Counted from the stretch's first letter, positions 11,353 through 22,353 are shown. The stretch: DNA of 64,000 nt from Betaproteobacteria bacterium (GCA_009778785.1 WRFN01000002.1:62001-126000); one strand, 5' to 3'. Notes: generated by a model not told the origin, from the letters alone. Translations and numbers: made by a program.

Positions 11353-12042
11353 TTACACAACGTCGGCTTTCTCTGGATACGCACACAAGTCGGCGACGAC
11401 GCATTCCGAACAGCGCGGCCGCCGCGCTGTGCACACGTAACGCCCGTGCAGAATCAGCCAGTGATGCGCGTGTTGGCGAAACGCCGTCGGCACGTTTTTC
11501 AGCAACGCTTGCTCGACCTCGAGTACGTTTTTGCCCGCCGCCAAACCCGTCCGGTTGGCGACACGGAAAATGTGCGTGTCCACCGCGATGGTCGGCTCGC
11601 CGAAAGCGACGTTCAAAACGACGTTGGCGGTTTTGCGGCCGACGCCCGGCAACTTTTCCAGCGCCTCGCGCGACGGCGGTACCCTGCCCCCATGCTCGCG
11701 CAACAACTGCTCGCACAGGCCGATGATGTGCCGCGCCTTGCTGCGAAACAAACCGATCGTCTGAATGTATGGAATCAAACCCTCTTCGCCGAGCGCCAGC
11801 ATTTTCTCCGGCGTGTTTGCTGCCTTGAACAATCGCGCCGTTGCCTTGTTGACGCTCTTGTCGGTGGCTTGCGCCGACAGCACCACGGCCACCAGCAACT
11901 CGAACGGGCTGCGGTAATCGAGTTCCGTTGACGGATTCGGATCCGCCGCCGCCAGGCGCTCAAAAAAACGGCGACGGCGAGCAGGCGTCATCGCGGGAGA
12001 TTGTGCAGAAGAAGTTGAAGAAGAGGGTTTCTTGGTTGCCAT
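11353..12042 (-). CDS. nth: endonuclease III
   Basis: SPFELLVAVVLSAQATDKSVNKATARLF, LPGVGRKTANVVLNVAFGEPTIAVDTHIFRVANRTGLA, 4Fe-4S cysteines near the C-terminus. Confidence 0.95.
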   Translation of the reverse strand: MATKKPSSSTSSAQSPAMTPARRRRFFERLAAADPNPSTELDYRSPFELLVAVVLSAQATDKSVNKATARLFKAANTPEKMLALGEEGLIPYIQTIGLFRSKARHIIGLCEQLLREHGGRVPPSREALEKLPGVGRKTANVVLNVAFGEPTIAVDTHIFRVANRTGLAAGKNVLEVEQALLKNVPTAFRQHAHHWLILHGRYVCTARRPRCSECVVADLCAYPEKADVV

Positions 12043-12170
12043 CGTCAGCTTTCGTCAAGGAAACGCTTGTTTATCCTCCGATCGCCCCGATCTTGTCGAA
12101 GGGCAAAAGGCAAATCGTTTGGGGCTTCGGCAGCCCCAGTCCGAACAGTTGAGAATTTTTCAGCACTTCA

Positions 12171-12836
12171 TCAGCTTTTATCAACATCGCGGCGCGCTCG
12201 ATGCTGCATGCGCCGCGCCCGCGCCGTCGCCAGCGCTTCGGCAATCGTGCGCTGACGCGCTTCCGGCGTTTCGGTTGACGTCTGCTCTGCGTGATTTTGT
12301 TTGGCACTGTTTTGCTTCGAGTGGCGTCGCGCTGCCGACTTTACCAACCGCGTCAAACGCGCACGGTAACGATGCCGCGCCGCTGCCGCATCGTCGTTTG
12401 ACCAAACCCTGCCTGCAGGTTCCATCACTATGCAGTCCACCGGACACGTCGGCACGCACAACCCGCAGCCCGAGCAAAGCCTCGGCAACACCGCATGCAA
12501 CCATTTCGGCGCGCCGATCAGCGCATCGAGCGGGCACGCCCGCAGGCAACGCGCGCAACCGATACACGCTTCCTCGATCACGCGCGCGCATTGCAAAACT
12601 TCGTCGTCAAACACCGCCCCCGGCAACACCGACGCATCGCACATCGCCGCCAACTGCTCCGCCAGCACTCGCCCGCCCGGCGCGCAACGGTCGGGCGTCG
12701 TCAGCCGCGCCGCCAACGCCTGCGCGTAATGCGCGCAGTCCGGCTGCCCGCAGCGCTCACATTGGTATTGCGGCAACCGTTTGTCGAGTGCGTCGGCAAA
12801 GCCGGAAAGCGTCAGAGGCGTGATTTTTTTCTGCAT
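12171..12836 (-). CDS. RnfB/RsxB-like electron transport ferredoxin
   Basis: Fe-S domain LPQYQCERCGQPDCAHYAQAL; two 4Fe-4S motifs CIGCARCLRACP and CSGCGLCVPTCP; adjacent to nth. Confidence 0.85.
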   Translation of the reverse strand: MQKKITPLTLSGFADALDKRLPQYQCERCGQPDCAHYAQALAARLTTPDRCAPGGRVLAEQLAAMCDASVLPGAVFDDEVLQCARVIEEACIGCARCLRACPLDALIGAPKWLHAVLPRLCSGCGLCVPTCPVDCIVMEPAGRVWSNDDAAAARHRYRARLTRLVKSAARRHSKQNSAKQNHAEQTSTETPEARQRTIAEALATARARRMQHRARRDVDKS

Positions 12837-12883
12837 CGGATTATTTTATCGCAGGGGCGACATTCTGGAGAAGAATTGAATAA

Positions 12884-12903
12884 GGGCGCATCACGAAGCG
12901 CCC
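12884..12903 (-). terminator. possible terminator hairpin in the region 3' of the MFS gene
   Basis: GGGCGC-TTCGTGAT-GCGCCC then TTATTC on the minus strand. Confidence 0.4.
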
Positions 12904-12951
12904 CGACGAAAGAATGAGATTTGATGGGCAAGTTCCCCTGCGAAATTCTGA

Positions 12952-14271
12952 TTACCCCGCCTGCCACGACGCCTGCGTCGCTTGCGCTTTCTTGAAATCG
13001 AGCGCCCAAGTGGCGATCAGTCCGATCACCGCGGTCACGATCAAATAATAAGCAGGCGCCATCAGGTGACCGCCTTTCAGCAAGTAGGTCAGGTAGAGCG
13101 GCGCCAATCCGCCGAACAACGCGCCGCCGAGGTTGAACGACAGCGACAAGCCGGTGGAACGAATGCGCACCGGGAAAAGTTCGGCCATTGATGCCGGCAT
13201 CGGCCCCCAGAAGAAGCTCATGCCGACGGCCAGCGAGCATTGAATCAGAATCATCGCCGCCAGCGACCGGCTCTCCAGCAGGTTCGTAAACAACGGATAC
13301 ACCACCAGCGCGTAAGCGACAATCGCCGCGAACAATACCGGCTTGCGGCCGATGCGATCCGAAACGTAACCGGCGACAGGACACAGCACGAGCAGAATGA
13401 GGCAAGCGAGGAAGGTACTCCACTGCACTTCACCCAGCGTCAAACCCAACTGTTTGACGCCGAAGATCGGCAGGTAAATGATGACAACGTAGGACGCGGC
13501 GGCGCCGACGACGATCAGGCCGAAGCCGCACATCATCTCTTTCGGGAAACGTTTCAGCACTTCGATCAACGGCGAGCGAATTGGCTTCGGTTGCAACCTC
13601 AACGCTTCGGCAAATTCCGGCGATTCGCCGACGCGCCGACGAAGGTAGAAACCTACCGGCCCAATTAGAATACCGAGCAGAAACGGCACCCGCCAGCCCC
13701 AGCTTTCCAGCGCTTCCGGCGACAAGCCTTGCGTCAGCAAAAACGCCGACAGCGAACCGAGGCTGAACGCCAAGCCTTGCGACGACATTTGCCAACTGCC
13801 GTACAAGCCGCGTCGATGTTTCGGCGAGAACTCGATCAACATCGACACTGCGCCGGAAAATTCGCCGCCCATCGAAAAACCTTGAATCAAGCGCGCCAGC
13901 ACGATCAAAATCGGCGCGGCGATACCGATGACGGCGTAAGGCGGTATCAGCCCGATCATGCCGGTGCCGAGCGCCATCAACAACACCGTCAGACTCAACG
14001 CTTTTTTACGCCCGACAATGTCGGTGTACATGCCGAGCAGAATACCGCCGATCGGTCGCAGCACGAACGCCGTGCCGAACACCGCCACCGTTGCCATGAT
14101 GGAATTGATGTCGTTGACCGCCGGAAAGAAGACTTTCGCAATCACGACGGCGAACATGCCGTAGATGGCGAAATCGAAAAACTCGAACGCATTGCCGAGC
14201 ACCGCCGCGATCACGGCGCGACGACGAACGGCAGGAGAGATGGTTGGTGTGTTATCGGTTTGAACTGACAT
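12952..14271 (-). CDS. MFS transporter, metabolite:H+ symporter (ProP-like) family
   Basis: Start MSVQTDNTPTISPAVRRRAVIAAVLGNAFEFFDFAIYGMFA; RPIGGILLGMYTDIVGRKKAL; IQGFSMGGEFSGA; multiple TM segments. Confidence 0.9.
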   Translation of the reverse strand: MSVQTDNTPTISPAVRRRAVIAAVLGNAFEFFDFAIYGMFAVVIAKVFFPAVNDINSIMATVAVFGTAFVLRPIGGILLGMYTDIVGRKKALSLTVLLMALGTGMIGLIPPYAVIGIAAPILIVLARLIQGFSMGGEFSGAVSMLIEFSPKHRRGLYGSWQMSSQGLAFSLGSLSAFLLTQGLSPEALESWGWRVPFLLGILIGPVGFYLRRRVGESPEFAEALRLQPKPIRSPLIEVLKRFPKEMMCGFGLIVVGAAASYVVIIYLPIFGVKQLGLTLGEVQWSTFLACLILLVLCPVAGYVSDRIGRKPVLFAAIVAYALVVYPLFTNLLESRSLAAMILIQCSLAVGMSFFWGPMPASMAELFPVRIRSTGLSLSFNLGGALFGGLAPLYLTYLLKGGHLMAPAYYLIVTAVIGLIATWALDFKKAQATQASWQAG

Positions 14272-14322
14272 GGTACCCCGTTGATATATTGTCTTTATAA
14301 AGTTGGAACAGTAAAAAATATC

Positions 14323-14344
14323 GGGGCGGATTTTCATCCGCCCC
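14323..14344 (-). terminator. terminator hairpin 3' of the SPFH gene
   Basis: Minus strand GGGGCGGA-TGAAAA-TCCGCCCC then GATATTTTTTA. Confidence 0.65.
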
Positions 14345-14367
14345 ATAACCAAACATCCGTTGGCGCC

Positions 14368-15297
14368 CTACCCTTTTTTCACGACAGTGGTCGCCGCCGC
14401 GATCAAGCCGGCCATATCCGACAAGTTGGACGGCACGATGAGGGTGTTGCCGGTCTTGGCGAGATTGGCAAACGCTTCGATGTATTGTCCCGCCACTTGC
14501 AGGTTCAGCGCTTGCATGCCGCCTTCGCTGTTGGTCGCCGCGCCGATCTGGCGCAACGCCGTTGCCGTCGCATCCGCCTTGGCGAGAATCGCCGCCGCTT
14601 CGCCTTGAGCACGGTTGATCGCCGCTTGTTTATCGCCTTCCGATTCGGCAATCTGCGCTTCGCGCATCCCCATCGCCAGATTGATTTGCTCCTGCTTCTT
14701 GCCTTCGGAGGTGGCGATGACCGCGCGCTTCTCGCGCTCGGCGGTGATCTGTTGTTGCATCGCCCGCAGAATTTCCTTCGGCGGCGTCAAATCCTTGATC
14801 TCGTAACGCAACACTTTGACGCCCCAGCTTGCCGCTGCTTCGTCGAGCGCGTTGACGACGGTGGCGTTGATCTGATCGCGTTCTTCAAACGTGCGGTCGA
14901 GTTCCATCCGACCAATCACCGAACGCAAGGTGGTTTGCGCCAGCTGCGAAATGGCGATCACGTAATTCGACGAACCGTAAGACGCGAGCTTGGCATCGGT
15001 CACTTGAAAATACAAAATACCGTCCACCTGCAACTGCGTGTTGTCGCGCGTGATACAAATTTGCGACGGCACATCGAGCGGAATTTCGCGCAAGTCGTGA
15101 CGGTACGCCACACGGTCAACCATGGGGATCAGGAAATTCAGCCCCGGTTGCATCACTTCATGAAAACGACCCAGCCGTTCGACGATGTACGCCCGCTGCT
15201 GCGGGACGATCAAAATCATCTTGATAATCAGCACCACAACCACAATAAGAAACACCAACCCGATAAGATTGACGATATTCATAGGCATGATGTCCAT
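14368..15297 (-). CDS. SPFH/stomatin-like membrane protease-associated protein (QmcA/paraslipin)
   Basis: MDIMPMNIVNLIGLVFLIVVVVLIIKMILIVPQQRAYIVERLGRFHEVMQPGLNFLIPMVDRVAYRHDLREIPLDVPSQICITRDN; SPFH architecture with coiled coil. Confidence 0.93.
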   Translation of the reverse strand: MDIMPMNIVNLIGLVFLIVVVVLIIKMILIVPQQRAYIVERLGRFHEVMQPGLNFLIPMVDRVAYRHDLREIPLDVPSQICITRDNTQLQVDGILYFQVTDAKLASYGSSNYVIAISQLAQTTLRSVIGRMELDRTFEERDQINATVVNALDEAAASWGVKVLRYEIKDLTPPKEILRAMQQQITAEREKRAVIATSEGKKQEQINLAMGMREAQIAESEGDKQAAINRAQGEAAAILAKADATATALRQIGAATNSEGGMQALNLQVAGQYIEAFANLAKTGNTLIVPSNLSDMAGLIAAATTVVKKG

Positions 15298-15340
15298 CAA
15301 AAACTCCTCTGTCAAAAACGAATAAAAAAACGATAGCGCA

Positions 15341-15769
15341 TCAGCGCGGCACGCTCAACGGATTTTCACCCAGCACCAGCACCGAACCGCGAACTTCGAC
15401 GATAATCATGCTGTCGCGCCGCGGCGTTTCCGGCGTTGCCGCAATGGCATCCCACCAGGAGCCACGATAAGTCACCCGCGCCGAGCCGTCGTCGTTCCAG
15501 TTCACCACTTGCACCCTTTGGCCGACATCAAACGCTTCCTGTTTCTGCGGTTTACCGCCGCCTTTGTGATGCCAGTAATACGCCGCGCCGCAACCGATGA
15601 CGCCCGCGACGCCCGCCGTAAACACTTGCCAGAAGAAACTGCCTCCCAACCAACCAACCACACCGGCAATGAGCGCCGCCACGGCCAGCGCCAGCAGATA
15701 AAACGTTCCGACCGTCATCTCAATACCGGCCAGTATCAGCGCCAATACCCACCAGACCCATCCCGGCAT
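15341..15769 (-). CDS. NfeD family membrane protein
   Basis: 142 aa starting MPGWVWWVLALILAGIEMTVGTFYLLALAVAALIAGVVGWLGG; C-terminal OB-like WNDDGSARVTYRGSWWDA; paired with the SPFH gene. Confidence 0.9.
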   Translation of the reverse strand: MPGWVWWVLALILAGIEMTVGTFYLLALAVAALIAGVVGWLGGSFFWQVFTAGVAGVIGCGAAYYWHHKGGGKPQKQEAFDVGQRVQVVNWNDDGSARVTYRGSWWDAIAATPETPRRDSMIIVEVRGSVLVLGENPLSVPR

Positions 15770-15879
15770 ATGCGTTCTCCTTTGTGTCAGGTTCACCGAC
15801 ATTATCATAGCAGTTTTAGCGCCACACTGAACAATTCCCACCATTCGGGCTGGCCTGTGGAAGCCCATACAAATATGCT

Positions 15880-15910
15880 TTCGCCCTTCGGCAAGCTCAG
15901 GGCGAACGGG
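15880..15910. repeat. dispersed intergenic repeat (family A) copy
   Basis: TTCGCCCTTCGGCAAGCTCAGGGCGAACGGG; related copies at 8541-8573, 12084-12107, 29264-29299, 33821-33893, 38474-38504, 44761-44794, 49583-49640. Confidence 0.8.
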
Positions 15911-15935
15911 TGAATCGGATTGTCGCCTGTCTGCA

Positions 15936-16871
15936 TCACCCGTCGCCCTGCAAATTTTTCGGCAGCGGGAATGACACTTTTTCGATAGTCCCCTCGCATT
16001 CTCGCACCTCGTCAGCGCCCAGCGCCCGCAGGCTTGCCGCCACCTCGCGCACCAGCGCTTCCGGCGCCGAAGCTCCCGCCGTGATGCCAATGCAACGTTT
16101 GCCGTCGAACCATTCGGGCTGCAACTCGGCAGCGCAGTCTATCCGGTAGGCGGCAATGCCACGACGCTCCGCCGCTTCGCGCAGCCGGTTCGAGTTGGAA
16201 CTGTTGCGACTGCCGACGACGATCAACACGTCCACTTCTTTCGCCAGCGCGCGCACCGCATTCTGGCGATTCTGAGTAGCGTAACAAATGTCTTCCTTCT
16301 TCGGCGCCAGGATTTTGGGGAAACATCGGGTCAACGCTTCGACGATTTGCGCCGCATCGTCCTGCGATAACGTGGTTTGCGTCACATAACCGAGTTTCTC
16401 CGGATTCCGCACTTGCAAACGCTCGACATCGGCCACTGTTTCGACCAGATGAATCGGGCTGGAGCCCTCGCATTGCCCCATCGTGCCTTCGACTTCCGGA
16501 TGTCCGGCATGGCCGATCATCACGATCTCGATGCCAGCTTGCGCCATCCGGTTGACTTCGATGTGCACCTTGGTCACCAGCGGACAAGTCGCATCGTACA
16601 CCGTCAGCCTGCGTTGCGCCGCTTCCTCGTAAACCTGTTTCGGTGTGCCGTGCGCGCTGAAAATCACCGTCGCGCCGTCGGGCACCGCATCGAGCGACTC
16701 GACGAAAATCACGCCTTGCGCTTTCAACCGCTCGACCACGAAAGTGTTGTGCACGACTTCGTGACGCACGTAAACCGGCGTTCCGACGCGCTTCAAAACT
16801 TCCTCGACGATGGTGATGGCGCGATCCACACCGGCGCAAAACCCGCGAGGATTGGCGAGCAGAATTTTCAT
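15936..16871 (-). CDS. ispH: 4-hydroxy-3-methylbut-2-enyl diphosphate reductase
   Basis: [93 protein letters not shown]. Confidence 0.97.
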   Translation of the reverse strand: MKILLANPRGFCAGVDRAITIVEEVLKRVGTPVYVRHEVVHNTFVVERLKAQGVIFVESLDAVPDGATVIFSAHGTPKQVYEEAAQRRLTVYDATCPLVTKVHIEVNRMAQAGIEIVMIGHAGHPEVEGTMGQCEGSSPIHLVETVADVERLQVRNPEKLGYVTQTTLSQDDAAQIVEALTRCFPKILAPKKEDICYATQNRQNAVRALAKEVDVLIVVGSRNSSNSNRLREAAERRGIAAYRIDCAAELQPEWFDGKRCIGITAGASAPEALVREVAASLRALGADEVRECEGTIEKVSFPLPKNLQGDG

Positions 16872-16895
16872 TCGACTTTGTTCATCGCGTATTTT

Positions 16896-17444
16896 TCATC
16901 GCACAGAGTGGTGACGTTCATCGTCTTCATACACCGCGCGTCGGCGTTGCCGCAAGCCGTCGAGAATCAACAAGACCGCACCGACGGTAATCGCACTGTC
17001 GGCAATGTTGAACGCTGGATAAGACCATTGCTGATAGTGAAACAACAAAAAGTCGATCACCCGTCCCATCTCGATCCTGTCCCACATATTGCCCAGCGCG
17101 CCGCCGATAATCAGCACCAGCGCCAAACTGAATTGACGACCGCCGCCGCGCAGCAGCAACCACAAAAGTCCCAGACAAACCACCACCGTGATGATCACGA
17201 AAAACGTTCGTTGCCAACCGCCGGCGCCCGCCAGAAAGCTGAACGCCGCGCCGCTGTTGAACGTCAGAATCAAACTGAAAAACGAAGTAATCGGTCTGAT
17301 TTCGCCGCTATAAAAATTTTCAAACACCCATAATTTGGTCAAACGGTCGAGCACGATCACCAGCGCGCTGACCAGCAACCACCCGCCTTTGCGCCAATCG
17401 TAATGCGCGTCCTTCGACCACGGCGCGACGATTCTCTCAGGCAT
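16896..17444 (-). CDS. lspA: lipoprotein signal peptidase
   Basis: Start [79 protein letters not shown]. Confidence 0.95.
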   Translation of the reverse strand: MPERIVAPWSKDAHYDWRKGGWLLVSALVIVLDRLTKLWVFENFYSGEIRPITSFFSLILTFNSGAAFSFLAGAGGWQRTFFVIITVVVCLGLLWLLLRGGGRQFSLALVLIIGGALGNMWDRIEMGRVIDFLLFHYQQWSYPAFNIADSAITVGAVLLILDGLRQRRRAVYEDDERHHSVR

Positions 17445-20289
17445 AACGACGCGCCTCGCCTTCACCGAACAAGTTGTCAACGCAACGCCCGCACAACGTC
17501 GGATGCGACGGGTCGCGACCAAGATCGTACCGCCAGTGCCAGCAGCGCTCACACTTGACGCCGGCCGATGGCGCCACTTCAATGCGCAATTCGTCGCCCT
17601 TGACGATGCGAGCCGCCGACGTGATCAACACAAAGCGCACATCGTCGCCGAGCGTTTCAAACAGCGCGTAGTCGTCCGCCGTCAGTGTCAACATCACTTC
17701 CGCTTGCAACGACGAACCGATGCCGCCCGCCACGCGCAGCGTCTCCAACTCCTTCAACACCAACGCACGCATTGCCAGCAAGCGCTGCCATTTCTCCAGC
17801 AACTGCGGCGCTTTATCAACGTCGGGGAACGAATCTTCCCAGCGACGCACGAACACCGTCGGGTCTTCGGGGTGAACAATGCGCCAGGCTTCTTCCACCG
17901 TGAACGACAGAATCGGCGCCATCAGTTTCAACAACAAATCACGAATGTGATAGAGCGCTGTTTGCGCCGAGCGCCGAGCCAGACTCGTTTTACCGGTAGT
18001 GTAGAGTCGGTCTTTCAACACGTCGAGATAAAAGCCGCCCAGTTCTTCCGAGCAATACGTTTGCACTTTCTGCACCGCCGAATGAAAATCGTACTGCGCG
18101 TAGTCTTCGCGCAAGCTCGCCAGCAACACCCCCGCTTTCGCCAGCGCGTAGCGATCCATCTCGAACATCGAAGCCACCGGCACGGCGTCGCGCGTCACAT
18201 CGAAATCGGAAGTGTTGCCCATCAGAAAACAAAACGTGTTGCGAATGCGGCGATAACTTTCGACCACGCGCTTCAAAATCTCGTCGGAAATCGACAGCTC
18301 GCCCGAATAATCGGTTGCCGCCGTCCACAGCCGCAGAATTTCAGCGCCCAGCGTGTCGCCGACTTTTTGCGGCGACACCGTATTGCCGCGCGACTTCGAC
18401 ATCTTGTAGCCGTTAGCATCAACGGTGAAACCGTGCGTCAGCAAACTCTTGTAAGGCGGCACGCCGTTCATCATCGACGACACCAGCAACGACGAATGAA
18501 ACCAGCCGCGATGTTGGTCGGAACCTTCGAGATACATGTCCGCCGGAAAGCGCGTTTTGGCGCCGTGCGAACCCAGCCCCAACTCGCGTCCCTGCGGGCC
18601 GCCCATCACAGTTTGATGGGTCGAGCCGGAATCGAACCAGACATCGAGCGTATCGGTCAGTTTGCGGTATTGTTTTTCATCAACACCGAAATCGGCCGAG
18701 GTCGCTTCATACCACGACTCGATACCGCGCTCTTCGATCATCTTCGCCGCTTTCTCCAGCAGCGCCAACGAGTCGGGATGCAACTCGTCGGTTTGGCGAT
18801 CCACGAAGAACGGCAACGGCACGCCCCACTGCCGCTGTCTCGACAGCGTCCAGTCGGGACGATTGGCGATCATCGCCTGCAAGCGCGCTTTGCCCCAAGC
18901 CGGATAAAAGCGCGTCGCTTCGATTCCGGCCAACGCCGTTTCGCGCAAAGTTTTTTTCGGCTTCGTACCCTGAAAGCCGGGCGTTTCATCCATTCCGGCA
19001 AACCATTGCTGCGTTGCCCGATACACCACCGGCGATTTGTGCCGCCAGCAGTGCATGTAGCTGTGCGTGAATTTTTCAGTGTGCAACAAGGCGCCGACTT
19101 CGCGCAGCTTCTCGACAATTTTCGGATTGGCGTCCCAAATCATCAGCCCGCCGAAAAACGGTAACGCCGCGTCGTACTTGCCGTTGCCCTGCACCGGATT
19201 GAGAATCGCCTCGTCCTTCATGCCGTACTTGCGACAGCTTTGGAAATCTTCGATGCCGTAAGCGGGCGCGCTGTGAACGACGCCGGTACCGGCATCGAGC
19301 GTGACGTATTCGGCAAGATAAACCGGCGAAGCGCGATCGTAAAACGGATGACGAAACGCCAAATGTTCGAGCGCCGCACCTTTCGCCGTCGCCACCACAT
19401 TGCCGGTCAAGCCATAGCGTTTCAAACACGCTTCCACCAAATCCTGCGCCAGAATCAAATGCTTGTCCGGCGTTTTGACCAACGCGTAAACCAGGTCGGG
19501 GTGCGCGTTGAGCGCCTGGTTCGACGGAATCGTCCACGGTGTTGTCGTCCAGATCACCGCCTGAATCGCGCCCTCCGGCGCTTGCTTCAATCCGAACGCT
19601 TGCGCCAGACGCGCGCGCTCGCTGTCCGGTAACGTAAACCCGACGTCGATAGCGCTGTCGGTGCGATCTTCGTATTCGACTTCCGCTTCGGCCAGCGCGC
19701 TGTTGCAATCGAAACACCAGTTCACCGGCTTCAAGCTGCGATAAAGATAACCCTTCTTCAAAACTTCGCCGAGTGCGCGCACTTCATCGGCCTCGTTGCG
19801 AAACGCCATCGTGGTGTAAAAATCGTTCCAGTCGCCGAGCACGCCGAGTCGCCGAAAACCTTCGCGCTGTTTGGCGATTTGTTCTTTGGCGTAAGCGCGA
19901 CACAAACGCTGCGTTTCCGCCGTTGACAAATGTTTGCCGTGCGTTTTTTCGATTTGCACTTCAATCGGCATGCCGTGACAGTCCCAGCCCGGCACATACG
20001 GCGCGTCGAAGCCCGCCATCGTTTTACTCTTGACGATGATGTCTTTCAAAATCTTGTTGACCGCGTGGCCGATGTGAATGTCGCCGTTAGCGTAAGGCGG
20101 GCCGTCGTGCAAAATGAACAAAGGTCGCTGCTGTTCGGCGCACACCGCCCGTATCGCTTCGTAGATTTTCTTTTCTTGCCACTCGGCCACCCAGAGCGGT
20201 TCGCGTTGCGCCAGATTGCCGCGCATCGGAAACGGCGTTTCCGGTAGATTCAGGGTGGCGCGGTAATCATCTTTCTTCGGTTCTGACAT
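17437..20289 (-). CDS. ileS: isoleucyl-tRNA synthetase
   Basis: Start [79 protein letters not shown]-terminal Zn finger CERCWHWR...CGRCVDN. Confidence 0.98.
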   Translation of the reverse strand: MSEPKKDDYRATLNLPETPFPMRGNLAQREPLWVAEWQEKKIYEAIRAVCAEQQRPLFILHDGPPYANGDIHIGHAVNKILKDIIVKSKTMAGFDAPYVPGWDCHGMPIEVQIEKTHGKHLSTAETQRLCRAYAKEQIAKQREGFRRLGVLGDWNDFYTTMAFRNEADEVRALGEVLKKGYLYRSLKPVNWCFDCNSALAEAEVEYEDRTDSAIDVGFTLPDSERARLAQAFGLKQAPEGAIQAVIWTTTPWTIPSNQALNAHPDLVYALVKTPDKHLILAQDLVEACLKRYGLTGNVVATAKGAALEHLAFRHPFYDRASPVYLAEYVTLDAGTGVVHSAPAYGIEDFQSCRKYGMKDEAILNPVQGNGKYDAALPFFGGLMIWDANPKIVEKLREVGALLHTEKFTHSYMHCWRHKSPVVYRATQQWFAGMDETPGFQGTKPKKTLRETALAGIEATRFYPAWGKARLQAMIANRPDWTLSRQRQWGVPLPFFVDRQTDELHPDSLALLEKAAKMIEERGIESWYEATSADFGVDEKQYRKLTDTLDVWFDSGSTHQTVMGGPQGRELGLGSHGAKTRFPADMYLEGSDQHRGWFHSSLLVSSMMNGVPPYKSLLTHGFTVDANGYKMSKSRGNTVSPQKVGDTLGAEILRLWTAATDYSGELSISDEILKRVVESYRRIRNTFCFLMGNTSDFDVTRDAVPVASMFEMDRYALAKAGVLLASLREDYAQYDFHSAVQKVQTYCSEELGGFYLDVLKDRLYTTGKTSLARRSAQTALYHIRDLLLKLMAPILSFTVEEAWRIVHPEDPTVFVRRWEDSFPDVDKAPQLLEKWQRLLAMRALVLKELETLRVAGGIGSSLQAEVMLTLTADDYALFETLGDDVRFVLITSAARIVKGDELRIEVAPSAGVKCERCWHWRYDLGRDPSHPTLCGRCVDNLFGEGEARRYA

Positions 20290-20299
20290 CGTTGTCTTT

Positions 20300-21073
20300 C
20301 TATTGATTAGTGGACGGGGATGTAGCCCCATCTTTCGCTGATTCGCATTCAGGAATACGTCTTAGTGAAATACGAATTTTGCTATCTTTTACTTTCGGCC
20401 TGCTCTTAAAAAGAAAAAACGCACCTACAATGCTTGCTCCTACAAAGAACAATATTACTATTACAGCTAAATGCTTTTTTATAAAATCATCGACAGCACC
20501 GTTGTAATAAATAACATCAAGGGCGCTTTGAACAAATAGAAGCACCCAAAAAATACAAACATAAAGAGAAACCGTGTGATCTATTTTCGTGACTGAATAT
20601 CTTTTATAAACGCTTTTGCCTTTCTTTTTTCTCTCTTTTAGTTCAATAGTTGATTTAAATAGCCGTCCCTTGCCAAGTGCAAACTCCTCAAATATATCGA
20701 CCTGCTTCTCCCAATTTTCTTGCCAAAATTTACTCCCTTCTCCCACCAAGCGCCACGCAAGAGATGCCAAAAAACCAAGACAACTAATTGCCAAAGTGGA
20801 AAAAAGATTGCCTTTTGATGTTACTCCATAAGCGACAAACAACGCGCCAACCAATACCCAAAAATAAGCGGCTCTTTTCCAATAAAGTTCTATTTCGAAA
20901 TTTCTCATGGCAAGAGCAATCTTGAAAGCTTTCTTCTTTTTCTTTTCACAAGAAAACTCTCCTAAATATTCATCAAGAGAAGCCTTCTCCTTTTCTTCAT
21001 AAGGATAGCTGGGTGTATTACCCCGCGTCGGGGCCGCCGTCGAAGAAGTTTTATCCTCAGCAGGGCATGCCAT
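20300..21073 (-). CDS. AT-rich membrane protein of unknown function (possibly RipA-like), inserted between ribF and ileS
   Basis: Start [15 protein letters not shown]; four predicted TM stretches in two pairs ([68 protein letters not shown]); clearly lower GC than its neighbours. Confidence 0.7.
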   Translation of the reverse strand: MACPAEDKTSSTAAPTRGNTPSYPYEEKEKASLDEYLGEFSCEKKKKKAFKIALAMRNFEIELYWKRAAYFWVLVGALFVAYGVTSKGNLFSTLAISCLGFLASLAWRLVGEGSKFWQENWEKQVDIFEEFALGKGRLFKSTIELKERKKKGKSVYKRYSVTKIDHTVSLYVCIFWVLLFVQSALDVIYYNGAVDDFIKKHLAVIVILFFVGASIVGAFFLFKSRPKVKDSKIRISLRRIPECESAKDGATSPSTNQ

Positions 21074-21075
21074 TC

Positions 21076-22017
21076 TCAAACTCCTTGAAAACATTTGGCA
21101 AAAACACTTTTGGCGTAAACGCAGTCCGCTTCAATTTGCTTCGTCAGCGCCGCCATATCGGCAAAACGCTTTTCGTCGCGCAGCTTTTCGGCGAACGCCA
21201 CTTCGATCCGCCGCCCATACACGTCTTCGTTGAAATCGAACACATGCACTTCCAGCACCAACTTGTTTCCGCCGGTCTTGACCGACGGGCGCACGCCGAG
21301 GTTCGCCACGCCTTCACGAACGACTCCCAGTCCGTGCACGCGCACTGCGAATACGCCGGACAACGGCGGTGTAAACATCAACGGCACATTCATCGTCGGG
21401 AAACCGATCGCGCGACCGCGCGCGTCACCGTGCGACACTCGCCCCGCAATCGCGTAAGGCCGCCCCAGCAAACGCTCGGCGAGCGCAAAATCAGCCGTCG
21501 CCAACGCTTGCCGAATAGCGGTGGACGATACGCGCGCGCCGTCCATTTCAATCACCCCCATTGTCTCCAGCGTGAAGGCATTGGAACGCGCCCGCAAAAA
21601 ATCCGGATGCCCCGCCCGATTCTTGCCGAAACGGGCATCGTGGCCGATCAACAACCAGCGCACCTTCAGCCGCCGTTCCAGCAGATCGCCGACGAACGTC
21701 TCCGCTTCCATCTCCGCAAACCGCGCGTCGAAACGCATCAGGTAAATGCGGGCGATGCCGATCTCGGCGATGCGCTCGAGCCGAGTTCGCAACGGCAGCA
21801 ATCGCATCGGCGTTGACGTCGGCGCAAAATGCTCGTGCGCCATCGGCTCGAAAGTCATCACCGCCGGAACGAGATCGAGATCGCTTGCCGCTTCGACCAC
21901 GCGTCGCAGCATCGCCTGATGTCCCCGATGCACGCCGTCGAAATGTCCCAGCGCCAGCGCCACCGCCTGCCTGCTCGGATGATTAGGCGGAGTACGAATG
22001 ATTTTCACGGGGTTCAT
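21076..22017 (-). CDS. ribF: bifunctional riboflavin kinase/FAD synthetase
   Basis: Start MNPVKIIRTPPNHPSRQAVALALGHFDGVHRGHQAML; LIGHDARFGKNRAGHPDFL; GRVSHGDARGRAIGFPTMNV. Confidence 0.96.
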   Translation of the reverse strand: MNPVKIIRTPPNHPSRQAVALALGHFDGVHRGHQAMLRRVVEAASDLDLVPAVMTFEPMAHEHFAPTSTPMRLLPLRTRLERIAEIGIARIYLMRFDARFAEMEAETFVGDLLERRLKVRWLLIGHDARFGKNRAGHPDFLRARSNAFTLETMGVIEMDGARVSSTAIRQALATADFALAERLLGRPYAIAGRVSHGDARGRAIGFPTMNVPLMFTPPLSGVFAVRVHGLGVVREGVANLGVRPSVKTGGNKLVLEVHVFDFNEDVYGRRIEVAFAEKLRDEKRFADMAALTKQIEADCVYAKSVFAKCFQGV

Positions 22018-22212
22018 GCCACGTTTACTGTGTCTTCTCATTGCGGCGGCATTTCCTGGGGATGCGCTGAACAAGCCGCCGTACCGCCGACGCCTAAAAG
22101 GAGAGATTTTATCTCAATTTTGCCTCAGAAAATGCTGTTTTACTCCGTTCGTCCGAGTGAACAGCACATTACAAAGGGCTCAGCCCGAACGGTGAGAAAC
22201 GGATCAATGCGC

Positions 22213-22231
22213 GGGCGGCAGAATGCCGCCC
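22213..22231. repeat. dispersed palindromic repeat (family B) copy
   Basis: GGGCGGCAGAATGCCGCCC(CTAC), identical core to 49303-49321. Confidence 0.8.
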
Positions 22232-22302
22232 CTACAACACTACAACACGGGCTCCGCCCAAACAATGAGAAATGATTCGGCATTTCGTCAGGAAATGTGC
22301 AC

Positions 22303-22334
22303 AAAAAACGGGCGCATCGTCACGACACGCCCGC
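22303..22334 (-). terminator. terminator 3' of the RND efflux operon
   Basis: Minus strand CGGGCG-TGTCGTGACGATG-CGCCCG-TTTTTTG. Confidence 0.75.
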
Positions 22335-22353
22335 TGTTGTGACCGAATTCCTG

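Noticed and set aside
17503-19164. 553-aa plus-strand ORF
   Set aside because: Antisense to ileS, shadow ORF.
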